Below are positions 1 to 8,788 of a stretch of DNA of 64,000 nt, piece by piece. Each line of letters begins with the position of its first letter. The stretch's first letter is position 1. This DNA is from Geobacter sp. (GTDB taxonomy: Bacteria > Desulfobacterota > Desulfuromonadia > Geobacterales > Geobacteraceae), in NCBI GenBank assembly GCA_016177775.1, contig JACOUQ010000006.1, positions 20,241 through 84,240 of the forward strand. The letters run 5' to 3'. The notes under the pieces are model-generated. The model ran no database searches. It saw nothing but the letters and a program-made list of their open reading frames with translations, and had not been told where the DNA came from. The position numbers and the translations under genes were made by a program.

Positions 1-772
1 GTCCAAGCAGCAGGTACCCCCCCTCCCGCAGAGAGCGAGAAAAGGCATCAACCGTTCGCTTCTTGGCCAACTGATCGAAATATATGATGACGTTGCGGCA
101 GAAGATGACGTCCATCTTCCCCAGCAGAGCGATGCGGTTCTCATCGAACAGGTTCAGGTGACTGAAGGTCACCAGTTCCCTGACCCGGTCCACGATCCGA
201 TAGCGTCCATCCTGGTCCTGGAAATAACGCCTGACATGGGAGTCATCGGTAACCCTGAATGACGACGCGGCATAGACCCCCTTGCGGGCCATCTGCAGGA
301 CCCGGTGGCTGATGTCGGTCCCGACGATCTCGACCCGCCACCCGTCGAAGCCCCCCATATCCAGAAGAAGCATGGCGATGGTATACGGCTCCTCGCCGCT
401 GGAGCACCCAGCGCTCCATATCCTCAGAACCCGCTCCCCTTTTAGCTCCTTGCGCGCCTTGAGTTCCGGGATGATCTCGTCGGTAAACGCCTTGAGCTGG
501 AACGCCTCGCGGAAGAAATAGGTTTCGTTCGTGGTCAGGATGTCCATGATGTCGGACAGTTCCTGGTCCCGCTTTCTCCCATACTTGAGAAGGTGGTAAT
601 ACTCCTTGAACGACTCGATCCTGTGGAGGCAGAGACGCTTTGCCAGCCGCTTCTCCAGCAGATACTTGGAGTCCTCGTTGAAGAAAAGGCCGCAGTGACT
701 GTATATGCAATCCCTGATGAGGCGGTACTCCTCATCGGACATCGACACTTCCGGCTCGGTGCAGAACATCAT
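1..772 (-). CDS. cheR: Chemotaxis protein methyltransferase CheR (3' end outside window)
   Basis: S-adenosylmethionine-dependent methyltransferase that methylates glutamates of chemoreceptors. About 257 residues are visible and the frame is open to the left edge. The CheR signatures are all present: a TTNETYFFRE helix, the SAM-binding motif GCSSGEEPYT, VGTDIS, and the FCRNVIIYFD motif. The family is usually 270-290 aa, so only a short C-terminal piece is missing. The start ATG overlaps the TGA of the HEAT-repeat gene by four bases (ATGA), so it is translated from the same che transcript. No CheB or receptor gene is visible in this window. Confidence 0.93.
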   Translation of the reverse strand, partial: MMFCTEPEVSMSDEEYRLIRDCIYSHCGLFFNEDSKYLLEKRLAKRLCLHRIESFKEYYHLLKYGRKRDQELSDIMDILTTNETYFFREAFQLKAFTDEIIPELKARKELKGERVLRIWSAGCSSGEEPYTIAMLLLDMGGFDGWRVEIVGTDISHRVLQMARKGVYAASSFRVTDDSHVRRYFQDQDGRYRIVDRVRELVTFSHLNLFDENRIALLGKMDVIFCRNVIIYFDQLAKKRTVDAFSRSLREGGYLLLG

Positions 773-2790
773 GAGAGCGCTTCCAAAACTTCCTTGATAC
801 GACCGGCCACAAGGGGGTCCTGCTCTGTTTCCAGTGCCCCGAGAAGGTGAGGTACGGCATCCTTGCCGAGGATATCGGCCATGACCGACACGTAGGCCCG
901 GCGCACATCCCAATGTGGATGGGCAAGAAGCCTCTCCTGGTATCTGGCGACCCAATCCTTCCCCTTTTGGGCCAGGATGTCGATGGCCGCCTTGACCACT
1001 TCTTCGTCCGGGTTGGCAAGAGCCTTTTCCAGGGTTTCAGGGGAAACCCCTTCCCCGATCTCGACCAGTGCCTCCAGGGCGGCAATCACCACGATTCCGT
1101 CCAGGCTGTCCAGCAGCGGACTGATGGCGGCATGCGCCCGCTCTCCCCCCACCTTTACGAGAGCCCTGATGACACTGCACCGGACCCACGGATCATCATC
1201 CATGAGGGAGAGGAGAAGTGATTCCAGGGCCGCCTCGCCACCTGCCTCACCCAAGGCTGTGGCAGCAGCGATCCGGACATCCGGGTCCTCGTCCACCAGC
1301 GCCATGGCGAAATGGGTGGCGGCTGGCGCCGGCCGGACCCCGGCCAGGGCATAGAGGGCCGATTTTCTCACCTCGGCATCCTCATCCTTGGCGAGAAGGG
1401 TCAACTTGTCGGCATCATTGAGGGCACCCAGGAGAATTGCGGCATTCCGGCGGCTCTCCGGAAGATCGGTATCGGCAAGCGACAGCGCCAGTCGCTCGAC
1501 CCGGTCGCGGGCCTCCGGGGCAAGCTGTGTCAGTGCCTCGATTGCGGCGTGCTGCACATCCTGGTCATCATCGTCGAGCAGCGGAGTTATATCATCGACA
1601 AGCTCCGCTCCCTCCATCCGGGCCGCCGCTGTTACCGCGGTCCTGCGCAGGGCCGGCGAGGCATCGCGCAGACCCTCCCGCAGAAGCGGCATCCCCGGCC
1701 TGAACGCCGTTTCCCCTACCAGAAAGGAAATAAAACACCTCTCCTCTTCGGCAGCAGCCGGGAAATGGGCGGCAAGGGCCGTCATTGCCTCCTTGCCGAT
1801 CGACCTGAAGGCGACAAAGCAGTGCTGGCGCAACCGGTCGTCGCCGCAGCCACGCAGAAGCCCGAGCACGGCCCGCGAGTCCCCCACAAGGCCGAGGATC
1901 CTCACCAGAGCATCCCTGGTGGCGCGCTCCGCGGTTTCGAGGGAAGCGAGCAGCCCTTCCACGAAGGGGGAATCCTTCAGCTCGGCCAGCCGCGAATCAA
2001 TGGCATTACGCGCAGTATCTTCCGGCAGGCGGTCCCGCACCTTCATAAGTGCCATTGCGGCCGCTTCGCGGGCGTTCTTGGCCCGCTGTTTCAACCCCTC
2101 CATAAGGAAAGGAACAGCCGCATCATCGCCAACCGCGCCTAGACAATCGTACAAGGCCTTCTGGAGCAGTCTCTCCGAGGCAAGAGGAGCCAGCAACTCC
2201 ATGGGAATGGGCCTGCCGATCTTCGCCAGCGCCTCTAGGATCGTATGCCTGAGCCACAGATCGTTTTTCCCCAGGGCAGCGAGCAGCGGTTCGATCCCCA
2301 CTTCCGCGCCGATCTTGCCGATGTTCTCGGCCGCCGCAGCCGATACGTTCGGGTCGGGGTCATCAAGGGCCGTCACCAGGAAAGGGACGCTCGACGGAAG
2401 GCCGATGTCCCCCATGATGTCAAGGACAAACTTCCGGACATCCTGATCCTCGTCCCGAGTATGGCGCTGGAGGGCGGGAAGCGCTTCCTTCCCCATCCTG
2501 ACTAGGACCTCCACCGCCGAATTGCGAAGCCCGGCATTGTCATGGGCACTGAGCAGGGCAATCAGCTCTTCGGCCATATCGGGCGGGGCGTTCATGGCAA
2601 GGAGGAGATCCGCGGCCTCCTTGCGCACGCGCCAGCTCTCATCTCCCAGGGCCATCAGGATCAGCCCCTTGACATCCTCCAGCCGATGGGCCGCCATGGC
2701 TGAAACTGCCAGCCTTCTCCCCTCTTCCGAGGGAGCGCCAAGCTGTTCCCGTATTGTCTGCAATTCTTCGGTCACGTGGGGTTCATCCAT
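769..2790 (-). CDS. HEAT-repeat protein of the chemosensory operon
   Basis: A 673-aa protein made almost entirely of HEAT/PBS-lyase-type repeats of about 30 residues, recognisable by recurring stretches such as DESWRVRKEAADLLL and DPDPNVSAAAAENIGKIG. It has no signal peptide or membrane segment, so it is cytoplasmic. Such superhelical scaffolds usually mediate protein-protein contacts. Its position between a response regulator and cheR, with a 4-bp stop/start overlap with cheR, suggests it organises or modulates this particular signalling array. No enzymatic motif is seen. The specific partner is unknown. Confidence 0.85.
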   Translation of the reverse strand: MDEPHVTEELQTIREQLGAPSEEGRRLAVSAMAAHRLEDVKGLILMALGDESWRVRKEAADLLLAMNAPPDMAEELIALLSAHDNAGLRNSAVEVLVRMGKEALPALQRHTRDEDQDVRKFVLDIMGDIGLPSSVPFLVTALDDPDPNVSAAAAENIGKIGAEVGIEPLLAALGKNDLWLRHTILEALAKIGRPIPMELLAPLASERLLQKALYDCLGAVGDDAAVPFLMEGLKQRAKNAREAAAMALMKVRDRLPEDTARNAIDSRLAELKDSPFVEGLLASLETAERATRDALVRILGLVGDSRAVLGLLRGCGDDRLRQHCFVAFRSIGKEAMTALAAHFPAAAEEERCFISFLVGETAFRPGMPLLREGLRDASPALRRTAVTAAARMEGAELVDDITPLLDDDDQDVQHAAIEALTQLAPEARDRVERLALSLADTDLPESRRNAAILLGALNDADKLTLLAKDEDAEVRKSALYALAGVRPAPAATHFAMALVDEDPDVRIAAATALGEAGGEAALESLLLSLMDDDPWVRCSVIRALVKVGGERAHAAISPLLDSLDGIVVIAALEALVEIGEGVSPETLEKALANPDEEVVKAAIDILAQKGKDWVARYQERLLAHPHWDVRRAYVSVMADILGKDAVPHLLGALETEQDPLVAGRIKEVLEALS

Positions 2791-2793
2791 CCG

Positions 2794-3816
2794 TTACAGA
2801 TTGAATTCGCGCTTTTTCTTGGCAATCAGGTCCTCGAACGCCGCCTCCAGGTAGGATGTCTCCTTCCGGATCTCTTCCGACACGCGCTGCACGTAGTGGT
2901 TCCTCCCCTCCTGAATGTCACTCTCAAGAAGCTGGTAGAACGTGCCGTTCCTGATCCCTTCCTCCACCTGGGCCTGATTGTACAGGACAATGTCCGACAC
3001 GATGATGCGCGCCAGGCGTTTGGCCTTTACATGGGCCTCGGACAGAGGCGCTTCGGCCTGGGCAGCGGGGGGGGCCGGGGAAGGCGACGGCGCTGGGCGT
3101 GCTTCAGTCTCCTGCTGCTCATCATGCTTGAGTTCCTGACGGACAACTTCCTGTTCCGCCATTTCCTGCGGCGACGGCACCTGGGGGGTTACCTGCACCC
3201 CCGGTTCGGCAGAGGGCTTCGCTTCTTCCACAGGAGTGACAGGAGCCTGACCTGCCACCAGGCTGTAAATCTTGGTCGCAAGCTGGTCCGGGATGTGATG
3301 CTTTTCTATGTAATCGTCGGCACCGTAGAGCGAGCCGGGGGAACGCTTGTAACGGGTCTTGTCATAGATGGAGGCGATCAGGATGACCTTCACCGCCGCT
3401 GTTGCCGGGTCGCGCTTGATGGCGTCGGCGATCTCGAAGCCGTACATCCCCGGCAGCGCCACGTCCAGCAGGATAACATTCGGTTTCGTCTCCTTTATGG
3501 CAGCGTACGCGCTCACCCCGTCCGTATAGGCGGTAACGACGAAAGGCTCCTTGACCAGGACCTTTGTCACCGCGTCACAGAATGCCTGGCTTTCGTTCGC
3601 AAGAAGCACCGTGATCCGTTTTCCAGCAGGCGCGACGACCGGAGCAGAGGCAACGGCGGGAGCCTCCAGAGGGGCCGCTGGAGGCGGAACCTTGCGCATA
3701 ACCCGGAAGACGACGGTGCATTTGGAGCAACGGAGCCTGATCCCCTCCTCGCCTACCTTGTCGTCATCGACGCGATACCGCGTTTTGCATTTGGGACAAC
3801 CGACTATCATTTGCAC
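2794..3816 (-). CDS. Zinc-ribbon (MJ0042-type) response regulator
   Basis: A 340-aa protein. Residues 1-40 form a zinc-ribbon with CxxC pairs at Cys7/Cys10 and Cys30/Cys33. Residues about 68-185 are a receiver domain with the phospho-acceptor Asp in ILLDVALPGM and the conserved Lys in YIEKHHI. Then comes a Pro/Ala/Glu-rich linker and a charged helical C-terminus (about 240-340). The receiver's acidic pocket is atypical (ANES instead of a DD pair), so phosphorylation chemistry may be altered. It lies 3 bp upstream of the HEAT gene, in the che operon. A role as output or adaptor of CheA is inferred from context. Confidence 0.8.
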   Translation of the reverse strand: MQMIVGCPKCKTRYRVDDDKVGEEGIRLRCSKCTVVFRVMRKVPPPAAPLEAPAVASAPVVAPAGKRITVLLANESQAFCDAVTKVLVKEPFVVTAYTDGVSAYAAIKETKPNVILLDVALPGMYGFEIADAIKRDPATAAVKVILIASIYDKTRYKRSPGSLYGADDYIEKHHIPDQLATKIYSLVAGQAPVTPVEEAKPSAEPGVQVTPQVPSPQEMAEQEVVRQELKHDEQQETEARPAPSPSPAPPAAQAEAPLSEAHVKAKRLARIIVSDIVLYNQAQVEEGIRNGTFYQLLESDIQEGRNHYVQRVSEEIRKETSYLEAAFEDLIAKKKREFNL

Positions 3817-3850
3817 CCTTCCATTTCTTGAGAACTTGTCAGCCCGTTAT

Positions 3851-4333
3851 TCAGGCAGCTTTCTCCGGCAACGTCACGTCCAGGGCCTGGGTCTCGTCCA
3901 AGCTCATGACACTGTCAAGATTGAGGAGCATGACCATGGCGTCCCTGACCAGACAGACCCCGATCAGGTATTCGGCGCCGACCCCGCGGACCACACCGGG
4001 GGGAGGCTTGATGTCCTTGAGCGGCACGGAGATGATTTCCGTGACGTCGTCAACCACCAGACCCACGCTCCGCCTGCCGATGCCGACAATGAGCAGTTTA
4101 CCGACCGCTCCGGCTTCACGGGGGGGAAGGCCGAAACGCTTGCGCATATCGATCACCGGAATAACCGCCCCCCTAAGGTTGATGACCCCCTCGACAAACG
4201 GGGGAGCCTTGGGGAGGCCGGTCAGCTTCTGGGGCCGTATGATCTCCTTCACCCGCATGATGTCCACGGCGTACAGGTCGTCCCCGATATTGAAGCATGT
4301 CAGACTGAGTTCCTGAATCTCCATATCCGCCAT
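3851..4333 (-). CDS. cheW: CheW-type coupling protein (short)
   Basis: A 160-aa single-domain CheW protein that links chemoreceptors to CheA. The characteristic DIMRVKEIIRP and GVINLRGAVIPVIDMRKRFG segments are present. It begins one base after the TAG of the upstream CheY-like gene, with AAGG about nine bases before the ATG, so the two are translationally close. It is one of two CheW proteins in this operon; the second (4728-5513) has a long extension. The pair may form mixed arrays or serve two receptor classes. Confidence 0.9.
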   Translation of the reverse strand: MADMEIQELSLTCFNIGDDLYAVDIMRVKEIIRPQKLTGLPKAPPFVEGVINLRGAVIPVIDMRKRFGLPPREAGAVGKLLIVGIGRRSVGLVVDDVTEIISVPLKDIKPPPGVVRGVGAEYLIGVCLVRDAMVMLLNLDSVMSLDETQALDVTLPEKAA

Positions 4334-4334
4334 C

Positions 4335-4712
4335 CTAACGGGCCTTATTCAGCAGCCCTTCGATTACTTCAACCACCATGGCCGACTTGAAGGGCTTGGT
4401 TATGTAGGCATCGGCGCAAACCGCGACCCCGCGCTCCATGTCTTCCTTGCTCTTCTTGGCAGTAAGCATGACCACCGGAATATCCTTGGTGGCCGGGTTA
4501 GTCTTGATGCGGCGGCAGACCTCGAAACCGTCCACGAGGGGGAGCATGATGTCCAGCAGCACGAGGTCGGGCGGATTTTTGTCCACTTCCTCGAGGGCGG
4601 CCTTTCCGTCCAGCACCGCCGTAACATTATACCCCCTGGTCGAAAGGAGGATGCTCTCCAGCTTGAGCAGGCTCTCCTCGTCCTCCACTATGAGAATTCT
4701 CTTTTTTTTCAC
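4335..4712 (-). CDS. CheY-like single-domain response regulator
   Basis: A 125-aa receiver domain alone. It has the acidic ED pair at residues 10-11, phospho-acceptor Asp54 in VLLDIMLP, the switch Thr in MLTAKKS and the conserved Lys in YITKPFKS, so it should be phosphorylatable. It sits between the two cheW genes. The sequence looks closer to PilG/PilH- or PleD-like receivers than to flagellar CheY, so a non-flagellar output such as type IV pili or regulation is possible; this is inference. Confidence 0.88.
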   Translation of the reverse strand: MKKKRILIVEDEESLLKLESILLSTRGYNVTAVLDGKAALEEVDKNPPDLVLLDIMLPLVDGFEVCRRIKTNPATKDIPVVMLTAKKSKEDMERGVAVCADAYITKPFKSAMVVEVIEGLLNKAR

Positions 4713-4727
4713 GGCACCCCCTCCTGG

Positions 4728-5513
4728 TCAGGCTAGATGCACATCGAGTATCTTTTCCAGGTTTAACAGAATGATCATCCAGCTTTCATGCCTGCCTATA
4801 CCGATCACGAAATCGCGGTCGATTCCCTCCAGAACGGCCGGGGGCTGTTCTATGGCACTCCCGGGTATCTTTACCACACCGAGCACCTCGTCCACCTTGA
4901 GGCCACAGAAAGAGCTCCCCTTTTTCACGACCACAATCCGCTCCCGCCCGGTCACCGCACCGGAGAGCAGCCCCAGGCGGGCGTGCAAATCGAACACCGG
5001 CACGATGAGACCTCGGAGCGAGAAAACTCCCGAGATATACGCCGGCATCCGCGGCACTTCGGTGCAGTCGCGCAGCTTGATGATCTCCTTCAGCTCGAGG
5101 ATGTTGACCGCGTAAATCTCGTTCGCCACGCGAAAACAGAGGAATTCAAGCCGCTCGGCCTGCAATTCCCGTTCATCCTCGACAGCTTCCGCCGTTTCCG
5201 TCGACATCTCCCGCCCGGCAAGTATCCGTGCGAGCGGGTCAAAGGTCTCCTCCGGGGAATGCTGAATCTCGACCGGGTGCGGTTCACCTGCCGGTACCAC
5301 AGAGATGATTTCAGCAACAGGCTTGGGAGATGGTTCCACTGGCAACATCTCTTCACACGGTGCCGGCTCCTCAAACTCCTGCACTGGTTCGACAATTTCC
5401 GGCACTTCCACCGGGATCGGCTCCGGCAGGAATGGAGATGGCGGCGTACCATGCTCCCTTGGCGTTTCCGTGCGCTCCTGCAGGGCTTTTTTTCTGATTT
5501 CCGCTAGATTCAT
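4728..5513 (-). CDS. CheW-domain protein with long acidic/proline-rich N-terminus
   Basis: A 261-aa protein. The first 120 residues are low-complexity, rich in Pro, Glu and Val (PEIVEPVQEFEEP-like), and predicted disordered. Residues about 121-260 are a CheW domain (NEIYAVNILELKEII, YISGVFSLRGLIVPVFDL). It is in the che operon between the AAA ATPase gene and a cheY-like gene. The disordered arm is unusual for CheW and could tether another component such as the neighbouring ATPase or the HEAT scaffold. A GTGAGAG ribosome binding site precedes the ATG. Confidence 0.86.
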   Translation of the reverse strand: MNLAEIRKKALQERTETPREHGTPPSPFLPEPIPVEVPEIVEPVQEFEEPAPCEEMLPVEPSPKPVAEIISVVPAGEPHPVEIQHSPEETFDPLARILAGREMSTETAEAVEDERELQAERLEFLCFRVANEIYAVNILELKEIIKLRDCTEVPRMPAYISGVFSLRGLIVPVFDLHARLGLLSGAVTGRERIVVVKKGSSFCGLKVDEVLGVVKIPGSAIEQPPAVLEGIDRDFVIGIGRHESWMIILLNLEKILDVHLA

Positions 5514-5529
5514 ACTCTCACCCGATGCT

Positions 5530-6330
5530 CTAAATCAGCATCTCCTCCCGGACTTCGTCGATAATGGAGGCATCTATGATCGAGGCGTCCCTGCCATAGC
5601 CGACCAACAGCGCGTCAGTGGCTATCAGGTTGATCCGGCGCGGCACCCCGCCGGACAGTTCAAAAACCCTCAGCACCGCGTCCGGCGCGAAAATTCCCGG
5701 ATCACCCCCCGACACCACAAGCCTCGCATCGATATATTCCATGGTTTCTTCAAGCGTCAGCGGCGGCAGATGGAAATTGACCCCGATCCGCTGGCGCAGC
5801 GGCTCGTAAACAGGGTGAAGGAGGCGTTTGCGCAGTTCCGGCTGCCCCATTATTATCAGAGAGATGAGGTTGCGATCATCCAGCTGGAAGTTGGTCAGAA
5901 GGCGGATCTCCTCGAAAACCTCCCGATGGGGAATGAGCTGCGCCTCGTCGATCACGACCACCGGGCAGATCCCGCGCTGGCTCAGGTTGTAGAGGGATTC
6001 CGTCAACTCGTGCAGCAGGTCTTCCTTCGAGCGTTGCGGGGCAACGATCCCCAAGCTTGCCGCAATGGTCCGGAGGAGCTCCATGGGGGTCAGGCGCGGA
6101 TTGAAGATGAAGCAGAACCGATATGCGTCACCCATGGTATCCATCAGTGCCCGGGACAGGGTGGTCTTGCCGCACCCGATCTCGCCGGTCAGCAGAACCA
6201 GCTCCCGCTCCTCGACCGCGTATTGCAGACGGGCCAGTGCCTCCTGATGTCCCCGGCTCATGTAGAGAAAGCGGGGATCAGGGGTCTTGCTGAACGGCTT
6301 TTCCCGGAATCCGTAAAAATCCAGATACAT
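5530..6330 (-). CDS. ExeA/GspA-type AAA ATPase
   Basis: A 266-aa AAA+ ATPase beginning MYLDFYGFREKPFS, the typical start of the ExeA/secretion-ATPase family. Walker A is GEIGCGKT (residues 49-56). Walker B is VVVIDEAQ near residue 135, followed by an LTNFQ sensor-like segment and a GGVPRRIN motif. It lacks the transmembrane and peptidoglycan-binding parts of full ExeA. It shares one base with the cheA stop region and is embedded between cheA and a cheW, so a role in the same signalling complex, perhaps driving array or pilus dynamics, is inferred. ExeA-like ATPases are not standard che components. Confidence 0.85.
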   Translation of the reverse strand: MYLDFYGFREKPFSKTPDPRFLYMSRGHQEALARLQYAVEERELVLLTGEIGCGKTTLSRALMDTMGDAYRFCFIFNPRLTPMELLRTIAASLGIVAPQRSKEDLLHELTESLYNLSQRGICPVVVIDEAQLIPHREVFEEIRLLTNFQLDDRNLISLIIMGQPELRKRLLHPVYEPLRQRIGVNFHLPPLTLEETMEYIDARLVVSGGDPGIFAPDAVLRVFELSGGVPRRINLIATDALLVGYGRDASIIDASIIDEVREEMLI

Positions 6331-8360
6331 CAGAGCATGCCCCGTGTTGCTTCGCCGACAATCCCCCCCACGTCCAGAACCAGGATGGTCCGCTGGTCCC
6401 CCAGGTCCGCGGCGCCGGAAACCCCTCTCACCCCTTTCAGGGTGTCGCCGAGCGATTTGATGACAATGTCCTGCTGCCCGGTAAGGTTGTCGACGATGAG
6501 GCCGAGCTTCTTTTCCGCCACGCCGACCACAACGACATAAAACTCGTCCGTTTCCTGCTGCGGCCGTTGCAGGTCGAAAAAGGCGTCAAGCCGGACAAGA
6601 GGGAGGGTGGCCTCGCGCAGCTGCATGACCTCCCGCCGTTCAATCGTGAGAAGATCGCGCTTGTCGACAGCCAGCGTCTCCAGTATGGAGGTGATCGGAA
6701 TAGCGTAAGTCCGGCCGGCGCAGGCGATAATCAGCGCCTTCATGATAGCCAGGGTAATGGGGAGGGTAATGATGACCCGGCATCCCTTGCCCGGCTCGCT
6801 TTCCACATCCACCATCCCCGAGAGCGCGGCGATGTTATTCTTCACCACATCCATCCCCACGCCCCGCCCAGAGACCTCGCTGATCTGGTCCGCAGTGGAA
6901 AAGCCGGGGAGGAAGATGATCTCCATGGCTTCCCGGTCGGAAAGCCCATCGACGCTCTGGATCAATCCCTTTTTCAAGGCCTTCTGCTTGACCTTTTTCA
7001 GGTCGATCCCCCTGCCGTCGTCCTCCACCTCGATAACGACATGGTTACCCTTCTGGTACGACGAGAGACTTATCGTCCCCTTTTCGTTCTTTCCGAGCCG
7101 GATCCGCTCCTCCGAAGGCTCTATGCCGTGGTCTACGGCATTGCGGATGATATGCATGAGCGGATCGGATATGTCCTCGACGATCAGCTTGTCCAGCTCC
7201 GTGTCCGCCCCGAAAAGGCGGAGGTCCACCTTTTTCTCCTGCTCCCGCGAGATCTTCCGGACAATGCGGGTCATCTTGTCGAAGAGCTGCCCGACCGGGA
7301 TCATGCGGATTTCCATGACCCCCTTCTGCAGATCGCTCAACCTTCTCTCCAGCCCCTTGGCGGCCTTGGCCAGATCGACGGCAATCGGCGAAAACCCTTC
7401 GCTGCGAAGCTTCATGGTCAGTCCGGCAATGGTCGAATGGGAAAGGACCAGCTCCCCCACGATGTTCATAAGCTCGTCGAGCTTCCCGATGTCGACCCTG
7501 ACCGTACGGCTCATGCTCTTGGCGGTCAAGCCGGCTTCCTCACCCTGCTGGCCCGGCTGCACCGGGCTCTCGAACATCTCCTGCTGCAACAGCGGCAACG
7601 GCTGATCGCTCCCCAGGGGATTTATCTCCACACCCTCGTGGTCCAGCATCCCCCGCAGCTCTGAAGGGGCAAGATCGGTGCCGTACAGGAGGTCGAAGTC
7701 GATCCCGGCATCCAGGTTCCCACCCGCGCTCGGCAGGGTGCTGATTACTTCCCCGGTGTTCTTCAGGGTATCGGTCAGCTCTCCGAGATCGCTGTCAAAG
7801 GTGGCAAGGCTGAAGGACGCATGGACGCAGTACAGCCGCTTCCCTTTCCTGATGTTTTCCAGAAGCCGGTGTTCCTCGTATTCGGTCAGGGCATTGAGCA
7901 TTCCGGACGGAATGCCGAGACTCTCCAGGGGGGATCCGCCGCCGGTTTTCACCGGCACGGTCATGCAGGCGTTTATCCGGGAAAGGACTTCGCTGATGTC
8001 GAGCTTCTCGTCGTCCCCATCGCCGGATGATCTGACCAGGGCACCAAGGAGCTCCATAGAATCGAACAGAACCGTAACAGTCGAGTGATTGAGGGGAATC
8101 TTGCCGAGCCGCAAAGAATCCAGGAGGTTTTCCAGATTGTGGGCGAGATCGGAGATGGTGCCGAATCCGAACATCCCGGCAAGCCCCTTGAGGGAATGGG
8201 CGCCGCGGAAAATGGAGTTGATGATTTCCGGGTTGCAATCCCCGCTATCGGCACAGTCGCTCAAGGCGACGAGATCGAGGCTCAACTGGTCGATGATCTC
8301 TTCAGCTTCGGCGAGGAAATCCTTTACCGCTCTTCCGCTTGCATCATTGGATATGGTCAT
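6330..8360 (-). CDS. cheA: Chemotaxis histidine kinase CheA
   Basis: A 676-aa CheA. The N-terminal Hpt domain has the phospho-histidine at His55 in RGAHSLKGLAG. A dimerisation segment follows, then the catalytic ATPase with the N-box RNAVDHGIE, DDGRGID and GRGVGMDVVK, and a C-terminal CheW-like regulatory domain from about residue 540. The P2 region (about 150-270) is poorly conserved. Size and order match family norms. It is the central kinase of this operon, phosphorylating the CheY-like and receiver-containing neighbours. Confidence 0.95.
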   Translation of the reverse strand: MTISNDASGRAVKDFLAEAEEIIDQLSLDLVALSDCADSGDCNPEIINSIFRGAHSLKGLAGMFGFGTISDLAHNLENLLDSLRLGKIPLNHSTVTVLFDSMELLGALVRSSGDGDDEKLDISEVLSRINACMTVPVKTGGGSPLESLGIPSGMLNALTEYEEHRLLENIRKGKRLYCVHASFSLATFDSDLGELTDTLKNTGEVISTLPSAGGNLDAGIDFDLLYGTDLAPSELRGMLDHEGVEINPLGSDQPLPLLQQEMFESPVQPGQQGEEAGLTAKSMSRTVRVDIGKLDELMNIVGELVLSHSTIAGLTMKLRSEGFSPIAVDLAKAAKGLERRLSDLQKGVMEIRMIPVGQLFDKMTRIVRKISREQEKKVDLRLFGADTELDKLIVEDISDPLMHIIRNAVDHGIEPSEERIRLGKNEKGTISLSSYQKGNHVVIEVEDDGRGIDLKKVKQKALKKGLIQSVDGLSDREAMEIIFLPGFSTADQISEVSGRGVGMDVVKNNIAALSGMVDVESEPGKGCRVIITLPITLAIMKALIIACAGRTYAIPITSILETLAVDKRDLLTIERREVMQLREATLPLVRLDAFFDLQRPQQETDEFYVVVVGVAEKKLGLIVDNLTGQQDIVIKSLGDTLKGVRGVSGAADLGDQRTILVLDVGGIVGEATRGML

Positions 8361-8422
8361 GGCAGCGTCTCATTGAATTGAAAGGATACGGCCCCACAGG
8401 GGGCTCAAAAGGCCTGCGCGGA

Positions 8423-8788
8423 TCAGCCGATATATTTCCGGATCAGTTCCTGGAGGTGCTCAGGCTTGAACGGTTTGACCAGATATTCGTTGGCACCGAG
8501 AGCTATCCCTTTTTCCTTGTCCTTTTCGCTTCCTTCGGTCGATATTATGAACAGCGGTATTTCCCGATACTGGGGGTTGTTGCGGATATAGCTGATCAAT
8601 TCGAGGCCATTGATGTCCGGCATGTTGATATCGGTGATAATGAGATCAATCCTTTCCCGCGGCAACAGCCGCAGGGCATCGAAACCATTGGCTGCCTCCA
8701 CTATGTCGAAGCTCTCCATCGAGTCGATGGTGGAGACAAGGAGTGAACGCATGGTGGTGGAATCTTCGGTTATCAGTATCCTTTTCAC
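8423..8788 (-). CDS. cheY: CheY-like response regulator
   Basis: A 121-aa receiver with the acidic pair in ITEDS, phospho-acceptor Asp53 in ITDINMPDING and the conserved Lys in YLVKPFKPE. The ATG overlaps the TGA of the PATAN-REC gene (ATGA). It directly precedes cheA with about 60 bases between them, and it is the most canonical CheY of the cluster. Confidence 0.92.
   Translation of the reverse strand: MKRILITEDSTTMRSLLVSTIDSMESFDIVEAANGFDALRLLPRERIDLIITDINMPDINGLELISYIRNNPQYREIPLFIISTEGSEKDKEKGIALGANEYLVKPFKPEHLQELIRKYIG

Noticed and set aside
2776..3831. 351-codon plus-strand frame opposite the zinc-ribbon regulator
   Set aside because: Arg/His/Gly-rich shadow translation of the real minus-strand gene with no domain.
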